A DNA stretch of 64,000 nucleotides from Roseinatronobacter sp052379845 (GTDB lineage: Bacteria > Pseudomonadota > Alphaproteobacteria > Rhodobacterales > Rhodobacteraceae). This document shows positions 41,581 through 51,429 of the stretch, piece after piece; position 1 is the first letter of the stretch; each line of letters starts with the position of its first letter. The stretch is from assembly GCA_052379845.1 (NCBI GenBank), contig JBQTCF010000004.1; one strand, given 5' to 3'. The position numbers and the translations under genes are program-made. The notes under the pieces are model-generated. The model searched no databases and was not told the DNA's origin. It was given only the letters and a program-made list of their open reading frames with translations.

Positions 41581-42735
41581 ATGTCTGAAGCCCTGCGCGG
41601 TAACCTTGGTGTTGGTGCGAACATGACCACCATATCAGTGGATGCCATGGGCGGGGATCATGGGCCAGAAGCTGTGGTTGGCGGCTGTGCCATTTCGGCG
41701 CGTCGCAACCCTGACATTGCGTTTTTGCTGCATGGCGATCAGTCGGTTTTGACGCCGCTTGTTGCCCGCGAAAGCGTGTTGTCAGGGCGTGTGCATGTGG
41801 TGCACAGCCCCGGCGTTGTCAGTATGGACGACAAGCCCGCCCAGATCATGCGGCGCGGGCGTGACACATCGATGTGGTCCGCCATATCCGCCTTGCGCGA
41901 CGGTCAGGCGCAGGCGGCTGTATCCTGTGGCAATACCGGCGCATTGATGGCCGTGTCCATGCTGCGGCTACGCAAGTTGCCCGGCGTGCACCGTCCCGCG
42001 ATTGCCTGTCTGTGGCCATCACGCGGCGCGCATGGCTATAATACCATGCTGGATGTGGGCGCGGATGTGCGCGCCGATGAAGAATCCCTTTTGCATTACG
42101 CCCTGATGGGATCGGCCTATTTTCGCAACGCGTTTGACGTGGCCTGCCCGCGTGTGGGCCTGCTGAATGTCGGCACCGAAGACCACAAGGGCCGTGCCGA
42201 AATCAAGGAAGCCGCGCGCCTGATTGCCGACGCGGCAGAGGTGGGGCGCTATACCTTCGTGGGGTTTGTCGAAGGCAATGACATTCCCTCAGCGCATGTC
42301 GATGTGATTGTGACCGATGGGTTCACAGGCAATGTGGCCCTGAAAACCGGCGAAGGCACTGCAAAGCTGATGGGCGATGTGCTGCGCGCCGAACTGGAAC
42401 ACAGCATATTCTCCAAACTGGGCGCATTATTCGCCCTGCGCCCGCTGCAGCGCATGAAAAAACGGCTGGACCCGCGGCTGGCAAATGGCGGTGTTTTCCT
42501 TGGGCTAAACGGCACTGTTGTAAAATCGCACGGGTCCGCCGACGCGACCGGCGTATCCTCTGCCATAAAACTGGCCTTCACATTAGCGCAATCCGGCTTT
42601 CAGGATCGCATGGCAGAGCGTATATCTGCTGTATCCGACGCGCTGCAGGAACGGGTGCTCAAGGCAGCCGCAGACCCCGCCACAGCGCCCCTTGCGACAC
42701 CGGACAGACCTTCAGACGGGACAGAGCAGGCATGA
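41581..42735 (+). CDS. plsX: Phosphate acyltransferase PlsX
   Basis: A 384-residue enzyme that makes acyl-phosphate from acyl-ACP for phospholipid synthesis. The conserved core SVDAMGGDHGPE (from the second methionine about residue 15) and the NVGTEDHKG segment are typical. The start may also be ATG 41623, since neither start has a strong Shine-Dalgarno. ATGA overlap with fabH. Confidence 0.93.
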   Translation: MSEALRGNLGVGANMTTISVDAMGGDHGPEAVVGGCAISARRNPDIAFLLHGDQSVLTPLVARESVLSGRVHVVHSPGVVSMDDKPAQIMRRGRDTSMWSAISALRDGQAQAAVSCGNTGALMAVSMLRLRKLPGVHRPAIACLWPSRGAHGYNTMLDVGADVRADEESLLHYALMGSAYFRNAFDVACPRVGLLNVGTEDHKGRAEIKEAARLIADAAEVGRYTFVGFVEGNDIPSAHVDVIVTDGFTGNVALKTGEGTAKLMGDVLRAELEHSIFSKLGALFALRPLQRMKKRLDPRLANGGVFLGLNGTVVKSHGSADATGVSSAIKLAFTLAQSGFQDRMAERISAVSDALQERVLKAAADPATAPLATPDRPSDGTEQA

Positions 42736-43709
42736 ACGTAACCAGAGCGGTGATTCGAAGCACAGGTCATTATTTGCCCGCGCGTGTGGTTCCAAATGCG
42801 GAATTCGCCAAGACACTGGACACCAGCGACGACTGGATTGTGTCGCGTTCAGGGATTGAGCGGCGCCATTTCGCAGCCGAGGACGAGTTCACCTCTGATC
42901 TGGCGATAAAGGCCGCGCGCGTGGCGCTTGACAATGCCGGGCTGGACGCCGCCGATATTGACGCGATCATCGTCGCCACCTCCACGCCCGATTTCACCTT
43001 TCCAGCCGTGGCCACACAGGTTCAGGCGGGGCTGGGCATGCGCAAGGGCTTTGCCTTCGATATTCAGGCGGTCTGCGCGGGGTTTGTGTTTGCACTGGCC
43101 AATGCAACGGGTCTGATCCTGGCCGGTCAGGCGAAACGGGTGCTGGTCATCGGGGCGGAAACCTTCTCGCGGATCATGGACTGGACAGATCGCGGAACCT
43201 GCGTGTTGTTTGGTGATGGTGCGGGCGCGGTCATTCTGGAAGCGCAAACTGGCACGGGCGCGAACACGGATCGCGGGGTTCTGGCATCTGACCTGAACTC
43301 GGACGGGCAATACCGCGACCTTCTGTATGTTGACGGCGGCGTGTCGCGCACGGGCACATCTGGCGTGTTGCGCATGCAAGGGCGCGAAGTGTTCCGCCAC
43401 GCGGTCGAAAAGCTGGCGGCAACAGCCAAGACAGCCTTGGACAGCGCTGGATTGCACGCCGCTGACGTTGACTGGGTTGTGCCCCATCAGGCCAATCTGC
43501 GCATTATCCGGGGCACAGCGCAAAAACTGGGCCTGTCGATGGACAAGGTGGTGGTTACCGTTCAGGACCATGGCAACACATCGGCGGCATCCATCCCGCT
43601 GGCCTTGTCCGTCGCCAATGCCGAAGGGCGCTTCAAACCCGGTGACCTGATTGTGACCGAAGCCATTGGCGGCGGCCTAAGCTGGGGCGCGGTCATTCTG
43701 CGGTGGTAA
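42732..43709 (+). CDS. fabH: 3-oxoacyl-ACP synthase III
   Basis: A 325-residue KAS III that starts fatty acid synthesis by condensing acetyl-CoA and malonyl-ACP. The catalytic triad is C115 (VCAGF), H252 (PHQAN) and N282 (GNTSA). It is coupled to plsX and followed by ihfA after about 100 bases. Confidence 0.95.
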   Translation: MNVTRAVIRSTGHYLPARVVPNAEFAKTLDTSDDWIVSRSGIERRHFAAEDEFTSDLAIKAARVALDNAGLDAADIDAIIVATSTPDFTFPAVATQVQAGLGMRKGFAFDIQAVCAGFVFALANATGLILAGQAKRVLVIGAETFSRIMDWTDRGTCVLFGDGAGAVILEAQTGTGANTDRGVLASDLNSDGQYRDLLYVDGGVSRTGTSGVLRMQGREVFRHAVEKLAATAKTALDSAGLHAADVDWVVPHQANLRIIRGTAQKLGLSMDKVVVTVQDHGNTSAASIPLALSVANAEGRFKPGDLIVTEAIGGGLSWGAVILRW

Positions 43710-43809
43710 ACTGCGCCCGGCGCGCGGTTTAATGCTTGCACGCAACCCCCTGATATTGACTCGGAAAACTCTTTCCCGCATCCTGCAGGTTGAAACGCGG
43801 GGAAAAGAC

Positions 43810-44112
43810 ATGTCAAACAAAACGCTTACAAGAATGGACCTGACCGAGGCAGTCTTTCGCGAAGTTGGTCTGTCACGAAATGAATCATCCGCTTTGGTGG
43901 ATTCGGTGCTGCAGCATATCTCGGATGCGCTGGTGGGTGGCGAACAGGTCAAGATTTCGTCCTTTGGCACATTTTCCCTGCGCGACAAGAATGCACGACT
44001 GGGGCGCAACCCGAAAACCGGCGAAGAAGTGCCCATCTCGCCACGGCGGGTTCTGACCTTCCGCCCGTCCCATATCATGAAAGAACGCGTGATCGACGGA
44101 AACCGCAATTAA
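43810..44112 (+). CDS. ihfA: Integration host factor alpha subunit
   Basis: A 100-residue HU/IHF-type DNA-bending protein. The signature KISSFGTFSLRDKNARLGRNPKTGEE (GRNP.TGE at about 64-71) is present, with the proline that intercalates into DNA. ATG 43810 follows GGGGAAAAG. It pairs with IhfB (not in window). It may also affect prophage Mu transposition, since Mu uses IHF. Confidence 0.93.
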   Translation: MSNKTLTRMDLTEAVFREVGLSRNESSALVDSVLQHISDALVGGEQVKISSFGTFSLRDKNARLGRNPKTGEEVPISPRRVLTFRPSHIMKERVIDGNRN

Positions 44113-44127
44113 GGTAAGGTGTGCCCC

Positions 44128-44766
44128 ATGCGCAAGGCCCCCGAGGCGTTTCGCACCATCAGCGAAACCGCAGAGGCACTGGATACGCCCGCCCATGTTC
44201 TGCGCTTTTGGGAAAGCAAGTTCACGCAGGTAAAGCCCGTCAAGCGTGCTGGTGGGCGGCGCTATTACCGGCGCGCTGATATTGACCTTCTGGCAGGTAT
44301 CAAGGAACTGCTGCACGAACAGGGCATGACGATTCGCGGCGTGCAGAAACTGCTTCAGGAAAAGGGCGCGCGACATGTGGCGGCACTTGCGCCAGTGCGT
44401 GACGCCCTTCTGGACGATGACGCGCCCGCGCAATCGCGCGCTGAAACCCAGCCCGATACGCCCGCCCCGCCCACTGTCGCCACGGATACACCTGAAACTG
44501 CGGCACATCATGAAACGGCCGCGGATACACCCGCAAAACAGCCGCTAGCGCCGCTGGCCCCTGCTGCCCCGCCTGCGCAGCAGACACCGCGCGCTGCCAA
44601 ATCGGACACGCCCAAACGCACGCATATACGGCTGGCCCATGATATTCGACGCCATGCCGGACCAGCAGTCCCGGACCGGGCGCGCGCCGCGCTGCTTCTG
44701 GCACGGCTGGACGCGCTATTTCAACGCATGGCTGCAGCCGCGCAACACGACCAGCACGACACATAA
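44128..44766 (+). CDS. MerR family regulator
   Basis: A 212-residue MerR-like protein. The N-terminal winged helix-turn-helix is clear (FRTISETAEALDTPAHVLRFWESKF, about 8-32, then RRYYRRADIDLL). No effector-binding cysteines are seen; the C-terminal half is proline- and alanine-rich, then ends in a helix. This gene follows ihfA in many Rhodobacteraceae and is next to tRNA-Pro. ATG 44128 was chosen since AAGGTAAGGT lies upstream. Confidence 0.87.
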   Translation: MRKAPEAFRTISETAEALDTPAHVLRFWESKFTQVKPVKRAGGRRYYRRADIDLLAGIKELLHEQGMTIRGVQKLLQEKGARHVAALAPVRDALLDDDAPAQSRAETQPDTPAPPTVATDTPETAAHHETAADTPAKQPLAPLAPAAPPAQQTPRAAKSDTPKRTHIRLAHDIRRHAGPAVPDRARAALLLARLDALFQRMAAAAQHDQHDT

Positions 44767-44858
44767 TGTGCCGCACTTCATTTCAGTGATGAAAGCTGCG
44801 GATTTTCTGAATTCGCGCTTGCCCTCGCCGATGAATCGGGTAGAAAGCGCGCAGATGT

Positions 44859-44935
44859 CGGGCTATAGCGCAGTCTGGTAGCGCGTCCGTCTGGGGGACG
44901 GAAGGTCGCAGGTTCAAGTCCTGCTAGCCCGACCA
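44859..44935 (+). tRNA. tRNA-Pro (anticodon GGG)
   Basis: A full cloverleaf of 77 bases with an encoded CCA. Acceptor stem CGGGCTA/TAGCCCG, anticodon stem TCCGT/ACGGA, loop CTGGGGG giving anticodon GGG, T-loop TTCAAGT. It reads CCC and CCT codons for proline. Confidence 0.95.
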
Positions 44936-45010
44936 TTACTCACCGACATCTTGTTTTCTGGACGCACTGCGCCAATCGGCTGCAGGGTGGACAGGCGTAA
45001 TAACCCGGAC

Positions 45011-45118
45011 TAGAGCATGTCAGGTGCAGTCGCATTCACAAGACATGTTCTAACGTATTGATTGCGCATGTTCGAGAAGCTCAAAACCGGTTCCCACTTT
45101 TGAGCAACATGCTATAGA
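45011..45118 (+). repeat. ~110-bp dispersed repeat, copy 1
   Basis: This element resembles 56074-56183. Outer arms TAGAGCATGT (45011) and ACATGCTATA pair; the inner hairpin is GCTCAAAA (stem) ACCGGTTCCCAC loop region and TTTTGAGC. Compared with copy 2, one stem pair has changed on both sides (see findings). Lies between tRNA-Pro and dcd. Confidence 0.8.
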
Positions 45119-45145
45119 AGCACAAAACACTTTTCGGGGGCACGC

Positions 45146-46231
45146 ATGACAAAACGCGGCGTTTTACCAGCGCAGGATCTGCACGCCATGATCGCATGTG
45201 GCGAAATTTCGTCACCAACACCAGTTGAAGACGCCCAGATTCAGCCCGCAAGCCTTGACCTGCGCTTGGGGGCGCGGGCATGGCGGGTGCGCGCCTCTTT
45301 TCTGGCGGGCAAGGGAAACCGCGTGTCCGACCGCCTGCAACTGTTTGAAATGCACCAGATGGACCTAAGCGGTGGCGCTGTTCTGGAAAAGGGCTGCGTC
45401 TATGTTGTGCCGCTGATGGAATCGCTTGCATTGCCAGGCGGCATTCAGGCTGTGGCCAATGCCAAAAGTTCCACAGGCAGGCTGGATTTGCTGACGCGCG
45501 TTATCACCGATGACGGCACCGAATTCGACCGCGTGCCCGAAGGGTATCATGGCCCCCTTTACGCTGAAATCTGCCCAAGGTCGTTTTCCGTGCTGGTGCG
45601 CCCCGGCATGCGCCTGAACCAGATCCGGTTTCGCGCGGGCCATGCTGTGCTGGATGATGACGAACTGACAGCGCTGCATGCCGCACAAACACTGGTGCCC
45701 GGCACCCCGGTCATTTCACAGGGCCTTGGCTTTTCGGTGGACCTGCGCCCGTCCAGCGGAACGCTGGTGGGCTACCGCGCCAAACCCCATACCGGCGTCA
45801 TCGATCTGGACAGGATCGGGGCCTATGACGCGTGCGATTTCTGGGAAGAACTGCACAGCGAGTGCGGGCGCATCATTCTGGACCCTGGCGCATTCTATAT
45901 TCTGGTCAGCCGCGAGGCAGTGCATATTCCGCCAGATTACGCTGCTGAAATGGCCCCGTTTCTTGCCATGGTGGGCGAATTCCGGGTGCATTATGCGGGC
46001 TTCTTCGACCCCGGTTTCGGCCATCACGCAGCTGGCGGCGCAGGGTCGCGCGGGGTGCTGGAAGTGCGCTGTCATGAAGCGCCTTTCGTGCTGGAACATG
46101 GCCAGATCGTGGGACGGCTGGTCTATGAGCATATGCGCACGCGGCCTACGCGGCTGTATGGGGCCGATATGGCGTCAAATTATCAGGGTCAGGGCCTGAA
46201 ACTGGCCAAGCATTTCAAGACGGCACGCTGA
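45146..46231 (+). CDS. dcd: 2'-deoxycytidine 5'-triphosphate deaminase (long form)
   Basis: A 361-residue dCTP deaminase. It makes dUTP from dCTP for thymidylate synthesis. The length is about twice the usual dcd (190 residues), because it holds two dUTPase-fold halves, as in other alphaproteobacteria; conserved parts include IQPASLDLRLG (about 31-41), the ANAKSSTGRLD segment (about 103-113) and EICPRSFSVLVRPG. Stop overlaps the marC start. Confidence 0.87.
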   Translation: MTKRGVLPAQDLHAMIACGEISSPTPVEDAQIQPASLDLRLGARAWRVRASFLAGKGNRVSDRLQLFEMHQMDLSGGAVLEKGCVYVVPLMESLALPGGIQAVANAKSSTGRLDLLTRVITDDGTEFDRVPEGYHGPLYAEICPRSFSVLVRPGMRLNQIRFRAGHAVLDDDELTALHAAQTLVPGTPVISQGLGFSVDLRPSSGTLVGYRAKPHTGVIDLDRIGAYDACDFWEELHSECGRIILDPGAFYILVSREAVHIPPDYAAEMAPFLAMVGEFRVHYAGFFDPGFGHHAAGGAGSRGVLEVRCHEAPFVLEHGQIVGRLVYEHMRTRPTRLYGADMASNYQGQGLKLAKHFKTAR

Positions 46232-46884
46232 TGTTGCTGGACCCTGCCTTTGTGATAACGGCCTTTGTCACGCTGTTTGTGGTGATTGACCCCATTGGAA
46301 CCGCGCCGCTGTTTCTGGCCCTGACGCAAGGCATGGATGCGGCGCGGCGGCGCGTCATCGCGCTGCGCGCCTGTCTGATTTCCGTGATCCTTCTGGCGTT
46401 ATTTGGACTAGCGGGAGAGGATTTCTTGCGCGCCATCGGAATTTCGATGCCCGCCTTCCAGATTGCAGGTGGTATTTTGCTGTTTCTGACCGCGCTGGAT
46501 ATGCTGTTTGACCGCCGCGCCCGCCGCCGCGCCGACCACGCCGACGAAGGCGATGGCGAAACAGTTGATGATCCGTCGGTTTTCCCGCTGGCCATGCCCT
46601 TGATTGCAGGTCCCGGCGCGATGGCAACAATGGTGCTGCTGATCAATGATGCGGGCCGCGGCATCGAAGGGATTGCCCTGATCACAGGCGTGATGCTTGC
46701 TGTCATTGGTCTGGTTTTGCTGGCATTTCTGGCCGCTGGCCCCATTGAAAAGCTTTTGCGCCGCACGGGAACCATGGTCATGACGCGGTTGTTCGGGCTG
46801 CTTCTGGCCGCGTTGTCGGTTCAATTTGTCATGAACGGCGCAGCCGCTATCGGGCTATTGCCTGTGGTTCAGTCGGGTCTGTAG
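46231..46884 (+). CDS. MarC family membrane protein
   Basis: A 217-residue integral membrane protein of the MarC family with about six helices. The signature VVIDPIGTAPLFLAL (about 13-27) is present, with PLAMPLIAGPGAMATMVLL in the middle. Function is not settled for the family. A charged loop lies near residues 90-115. Confidence 0.88.
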   Translation: MLLDPAFVITAFVTLFVVIDPIGTAPLFLALTQGMDAARRRVIALRACLISVILLALFGLAGEDFLRAIGISMPAFQIAGGILLFLTALDMLFDRRARRRADHADEGDGETVDDPSVFPLAMPLIAGPGAMATMVLLINDAGRGIEGIALITGVMLAVIGLVLLAFLAAGPIEKLLRRTGTMVMTRLFGLLLAALSVQFVMNGAAAIGLLPVVQSGL

Positions 46885-46958
46885 CGCCGTGCGTCTATGG
46901 AACAAGGCCAGACAGCGCCTGCGCGCCATCTGGCCTTGTTGATTTTGTCCACGCCAGC

Positions 46959-47753
46959 TTATTCTGCGGCGTTGGGCTTCATTTGTGGCAATTCGGGCTG
47001 CGTGTCAGTGTCCTTTTGGGCATCTGGCTTGCGCGGCTTGCGTGTGTTGCGGCGTGGTTTTGGCGCGTCTTCGGCGCTGGCAGGGGCCGCCGCTTCCGGC
47101 GCTGGGGCCGGTTTCGGGGTGCGCTTGCGACGCACCGGCTTCTTTGGCGCATCGTTTTCGGCATTTTGTGGGGCAGCGTCTGCAGTATGTGACACAGGCG
47201 GTTCAGCCGGGGCCGGGCGGGTGTCGGGTTTCACTGGCGCTGCGATATGCTTTGCTTCGGGCGTTTCAACAAGCGTGCTGTCATCGACATCACCTTGATC
47301 CTGCACGGAAAAGGAATCTGACCGTGGCGAAACTGCTGCGGCTGTGCCAGAATCAGCTTGCGCCGAATGCCCGTGTTGCTGTTGCGTAGTCTCGCCCTGC
47401 TCGGCGCGGTCATCACCAGAGCGGCGCTGATGGCGGTTGCGATCATCATTTTGGTGACGGTTGCGGTCTTCTTGCTGCTGGCGGCGCGCTTCGGCTTCGG
47501 CCTGCATTTCGCGTTGCGCCTGTGCCAACATGCGGGTGTAATGTTCCGCATGTTGTTGAAAATTCTCTGCGGCGACGCGGTCGTTGGACAATTGCGCATC
47601 GCGTGCAAGAACCTGATATTTCTCAATTATCTGTTGTGGCGTGCCACGCACTTTGCCTTCCGGTCCGGAACTGTCAAAGACACGGTTGACAATGTTGCCC
47701 AATGATTTAGGGCGGTTCGACTTCGAACGCGAGCGTTGTTTGGTTGATCTCAT
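46959..47753 (-). CDS. DUF4167 domain-containing protein
   Basis: A 264-residue alphaproteobacterial protein. The conserved N-terminal DUF4167 domain (about residues 10-80) has RVFDSSGPEGKVRGTPQQI and AENFQQHAEHYTRML. The rest is low-complexity, rich in glutamine, arginine and proline, and is probably disordered. It is located downstream of prmC on the same strand, as in related genomes. Role unknown. Confidence 0.88.
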   Translation of the reverse strand: MRSTKQRSRSKSNRPKSLGNIVNRVFDSSGPEGKVRGTPQQIIEKYQVLARDAQLSNDRVAAENFQQHAEHYTRMLAQAQREMQAEAEARRQQQEDRNRHQNDDRNRHQRRSGDDRAEQGETTQQQHGHSAQADSGTAAAVSPRSDSFSVQDQGDVDDSTLVETPEAKHIAAPVKPDTRPAPAEPPVSHTADAAPQNAENDAPKKPVRRKRTPKPAPAPEAAAPASAEDAPKPRRNTRKPRKPDAQKDTDTQPELPQMKPNAAE

Positions 47754-48007
47754 ACTGTAAAAATTCCGGCCCTATGTGGCGTGGCGTGCAAACCAGTTGC
47801 GGAGCAATTCGGCAAGCGAGTTATCCGGTAGGCTGCAAGGGAAACCAAGCGAAGCGCCTTAAAAGCGCCGCGTCCTGTAGGGTTTGTGTGCCATGGCTGT
47901 GGATACAAGACAAGGGTTTTATAGCGTAAATACGCAGAATTTGCGGGGTATTGCCGAAAACACACATAAAACCCGGCACAACTGCACCGCAACAGCGCTG
48001 CGGGGTG

Positions 48008-48853
48008 CTATGGGGTGTGTTGTCCGGCAATAACGCGGTCATGCCCGGACATGTCCTGCACCAGTGAAATGGACGCAAACCCCGCTGCGGCGAACAGGGC
48101 CTGCACGGCCTGCCCTTGCGCGGCACCGATTTCAACCACCAGCCAGCCACCGGGCCGCAAATAGTCCCGCGCCCGCGCACAGATCACGCGGTAGGCCCCC
48201 AGCCCGGTGCCGTCATCCCCATCGGGAACCAGCGCCATGCGCGGTTCCCAATCGCGCAGTTCCGCTGATAACGCGCCCAGTTCCCTGACACTGATATAGG
48301 GCGGGTTTGACACGATAAGGTCGAACTGCCCCGACACATCCGCAAACCAGTCGCAGCACTGCCATTGAACCCTGTCCTGAACCCCAAGCGCGCGCGCGTT
48401 CTGCCCCGCCACGCGCAACGCCGCCGCCGACAGGTCCACGCCAACGCCCCGCGCGTGTTGGCGTTCGGCCAGCAATGTCAGCACAATCGCGCCCGACCCG
48501 GTGCCAAGGTCCAGCACAGTGTCAAACTGGCGGTCCAGCGCGGTCTGTATCAGTGTTTCGGTTTCGGGGCGCGGGTCCAGCACATCGGGCGTGACACAAA
48601 ACCGCCGGCCCCAGAAATCGCGCGCGCCCAATATCTGGGCGACGGGCTGGTGGCGCAGGCGCGCGGTGATCATGCCTGCAAACCGCTGCGCCTGCGCGTC
48701 TGTCACGGGGTCAGGCAGTGCAAGGATCAGGCGTGCGGCGTCAATATTCAGGGCATGCGCCAGCAACCAGCGCGCATCGCGCGGCGCGCCGTCAATGCCG
48801 GCTGCGCGCAATTGCGCCACGCCAGCCGCCAGCAGCTGCGCCGCCGTGGTCAT
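48008..48853 (-). CDS. prmC: Release factor glutamine methyltransferase
   Basis: A 281-residue methyltransferase that modifies the GGQ glutamine of release factors. Visible motifs are PRPETE (94-99), DLGTGSG (115-121) and NPPY (183-186). ATGA overlap with prfA, its substrate gene. Confidence 0.94.
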   Translation of the reverse strand: MTTAAQLLAAGVAQLRAAGIDGAPRDARWLLAHALNIDAARLILALPDPVTDAQAQRFAGMITARLRHQPVAQILGARDFWGRRFCVTPDVLDPRPETETLIQTALDRQFDTVLDLGTGSGAIVLTLLAERQHARGVGVDLSAAALRVAGQNARALGVQDRVQWQCCDWFADVSGQFDLIVSNPPYISVRELGALSAELRDWEPRMALVPDGDDGTGLGAYRVICARARDYLRPGGWLVVEIGAAQGQAVQALFAAAGFASISLVQDMSGHDRVIAGQHTP

Positions 48854-49905
48854 GCTTCCATCTCGGCCAGACGGGCGGCCTGATCGGCGGTGACCAGCGC
48901 GTCGATAATGTCATCCAGATCGCCTTGCATGATCTGGTCCAGCTTATACAGCGTCAGATTGATGCGGTGGTCAGTCATACGCCCTTGCGGGAAATTATAG
49001 GTTCGGATGCGTTCGGACCTGTCGCCTGACCCCACCTGCGCCTTGCGCGCGCTGGCGCGGTCATCGGCGGCGCGCTGGCGTTCCATGTCGAACAGTTTTG
49101 CACGCAACACCTGCATGGCAATCGCGCGGTTCTGATGCTGGGATTTTTCGGAACTGGTCACCACAATGCCGGTGGGAATATGGGTCAGGCGCACGGCGGA
49201 ATCGGTTGTGTTGACATGCTGCCCCCCTGCGCCCGACGCGCGCATTGTATCAATGCGAATGTCCTGGGCGGGAATGTCGATATCGACTTCCTCGGCCTCG
49301 GGCAGGACAGCGACAGTTGCCGCAGATGTGTGAATGCGCCCGCCGGATTCGGTGACGGGCACCCGCTGCACGCGGTGCACACCGGATTCGAACTTCATGC
49401 GCGCAAACACCCCCTCGCCTGCGATGCGCATGACCGCGTCGCGCAAACCGCCCAGTTCGGTTTCATTATAGCTGACCATCTGCACCTGCCAGCCGCGGGT
49501 TTCGGCATAGCGTTGATACATGCGCAACAGGTCCGCGGCAAACAGGCTGGCTTCCTCGCCGCCGGTGCCGGGGCGCAGTTCAACCAGCGCCGGGCGCGCA
49601 TCGGCGGAATCCTTGGGCAGCAGCGCCAGCCTAAGCGCCTGTTCCAGATCGGGCAGCGTGGTTTCCAGCCGTTGCAGTTCTTCTTGCGCGAGGGTGCGCA
49701 TTTCTGGGTCATCTTGCAAGGCCAGCGCTTCAACGCGGTCAGCGACCGCCTGCTGATAGGCCGCGATCTGGTCCACCACGGGCTTCAGTTCGGCATATTC
49801 GCGCGACAGCGCTGCCATGTCCTGCGCGGCCACACCTTCCATAAGGCGGGCTTCCAAAAAGCCGAAGCGGCGGGTGATCTGGTCAAGCGTATCGGATTGA
49901 AACAT
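48850..49905 (-). CDS. prfA: Peptide chain release factor 1
   Basis: A 351-residue RF1 that ends translation at UAA and UAG. It has the codon-recognition PVT tripeptide (183-185) and GGQ (227-229). ATG 49905 is preferred over the frame from 49941. Confidence 0.95.
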   Translation of the reverse strand: MFQSDTLDQITRRFGFLEARLMEGVAAQDMAALSREYAELKPVVDQIAAYQQAVADRVEALALQDDPEMRTLAQEELQRLETTLPDLEQALRLALLPKDSADARPALVELRPGTGGEEASLFAADLLRMYQRYAETRGWQVQMVSYNETELGGLRDAVMRIAGEGVFARMKFESGVHRVQRVPVTESGGRIHTSAATVAVLPEAEEVDIDIPAQDIRIDTMRASGAGGQHVNTTDSAVRLTHIPTGIVVTSSEKSQHQNRAIAMQVLRAKLFDMERQRAADDRASARKAQVGSGDRSERIRTYNFPQGRMTDHRINLTLYKLDQIMQGDLDDIIDALVTADQAARLAEMEA

Positions 49906-50045
49906 GTGCAAGCATGTGGCGCGGCGAATGGAAATGGTCAAGCCCCTGCCGCAGTCGTGAAGGTATCATATGCAGCAGTTGCACTGGACCTGATGCGCCA
50001 GTCCCTGTAAACTCGCGCAATCAAAAATCCGAGGGTTTTTTCCAT

Positions 50046-51377
50046 ATGGGCGATTTCGCCAATCACCTTGACACCGCGTTCTGGGTTAGTGTTGGGGCAA
50101 TTTTCGTGCTTCTGGTCATTTCCGGGCTGTTTTCGGGGTCTGAAACCGCGCTTACCGCGTCAAGCCGTGGCAAGTTGAAGGCACAGGCCGACAAAGGGTC
50201 GGGCGCGGCAAAACGCGCGCTGGAACTGACCAAGGACAGCGAGCGCCTGATCGGGGCAGTTTTGCTGGGCAACAATCTGGTCAATATTCTGGCCGCATCG
50301 CTGGCGACGGCATTGTTTACGCGGCTGTTTGGCGATGGGGGCGTGGCGCTGGCCACATTGGTCATGACACTTCTGGTTCTGATCTTTGCAGAAGTGCTGC
50401 CAAAAACCTATGCGATTTCAAACCCAGAAACCGCCGCAACACGCATTGCGCCGGTTCTGACATGGGTGGTGGCCATCTTTTCGCCCGTGGTGGCAGTGGT
50501 GCGGTTTGTCGTGCGCCGGGTTCTGGCGCTGTTCGGGGTCACCATTGACCCTGACAGCAATATCCTGTCGGTGCATGAAGAAATCGCGGGAACGCTGGCT
50601 TTGGGCCATTCAAGCGGGTCGGTTGAGAAGGAACACCGCGACAGGTTGCTGGGCGCACTGGATCTGTCGGAACGCACAGTTGAAGAAATCATGCGCCACC
50701 GCAGCCAGATTGAAACTGTGAATGCCGATGCCCGCGTGGAAGACCTGATTGCGACTTCCGTAAATTCGGCCCATTCGCGCCTGCCGGTCTACCGTGATGA
50801 TCCCGAAAACATTGTGGGTATTCTGTATGCCCGCGATCTGGTGCGCGACATGCACCGTCAGGTCTCTGATGCGGGCGGGGATTATGGCGCGATTGCGCGA
50901 CTGGACATTTCGGGCCTGATCCGCCCGCCCTATTTTGTGCCCGAAACCACGCCGCTGGACGAGCAGATGCAGGAATTCTTGCGTCTGCGCAAGCATTTCG
51001 CGCTGGTGGTTGATGAATATGGCGCCTTGCGCGGATTGATCACGCTTGAAGACATCCTTGAAGAAATCGTGGGCGAGATCGAGGATGAATATGACGTCGC
51101 CCACGCCCCCGAGATTGAACACGGCCCCAGTGGCGAAGTTCTGGTGGATGGCGCAATGACCATACGCGACCTGAACCGCGCCACGGACTGGACGCTGCCC
51201 GATGATGAAGCCGTGACCATCGCGGGCCTTGTCATCCACGAATCGCAAACCATCCCGGAAGCGGGGCAAACCTTCTTCTTCCATGGCTGCCGGATCAAGA
51301 TTCTGGAACGCGAAGGCAACCGCATCACGCGCCTTAGCCTGCTGAACACAGCCGAGGAAATGACCGCAGACACCTGA
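50046..51377 (+). CDS. CNNM/CorC-type membrane protein with CBS domains
   Basis: A 443-residue protein. The N-terminal DUF21 (CNNM) domain has about four membrane helices (AIFVLLVISGLFSGSETAL near residue 20), followed by two CBS domains (about 215-335, with SRLPVYRDDPENIVG and FALVVDEYGALRGLITLED) and a C-terminal CorC/HlyC domain. Family members transport or regulate magnesium/cobalt. ATG 50046 is preferred over the longer frame. It is divergent from prfA. Confidence 0.88.
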   Translation: MGDFANHLDTAFWVSVGAIFVLLVISGLFSGSETALTASSRGKLKAQADKGSGAAKRALELTKDSERLIGAVLLGNNLVNILAASLATALFTRLFGDGGVALATLVMTLLVLIFAEVLPKTYAISNPETAATRIAPVLTWVVAIFSPVVAVVRFVVRRVLALFGVTIDPDSNILSVHEEIAGTLALGHSSGSVEKEHRDRLLGALDLSERTVEEIMRHRSQIETVNADARVEDLIATSVNSAHSRLPVYRDDPENIVGILYARDLVRDMHRQVSDAGGDYGAIARLDISGLIRPPYFVPETTPLDEQMQEFLRLRKHFALVVDEYGALRGLITLEDILEEIVGEIEDEYDVAHAPEIEHGPSGEVLVDGAMTIRDLNRATDWTLPDDEAVTIAGLVIHESQTIPEAGQTFFFHGCRIKILEREGNRITRLSLLNTAEEMTADT

Positions 51378-51429
51378 TATGCGCCGCAGCACCGCCCGCC
51401 ATGGGGGCGGCGGGCGGGCGGGTGCAAGG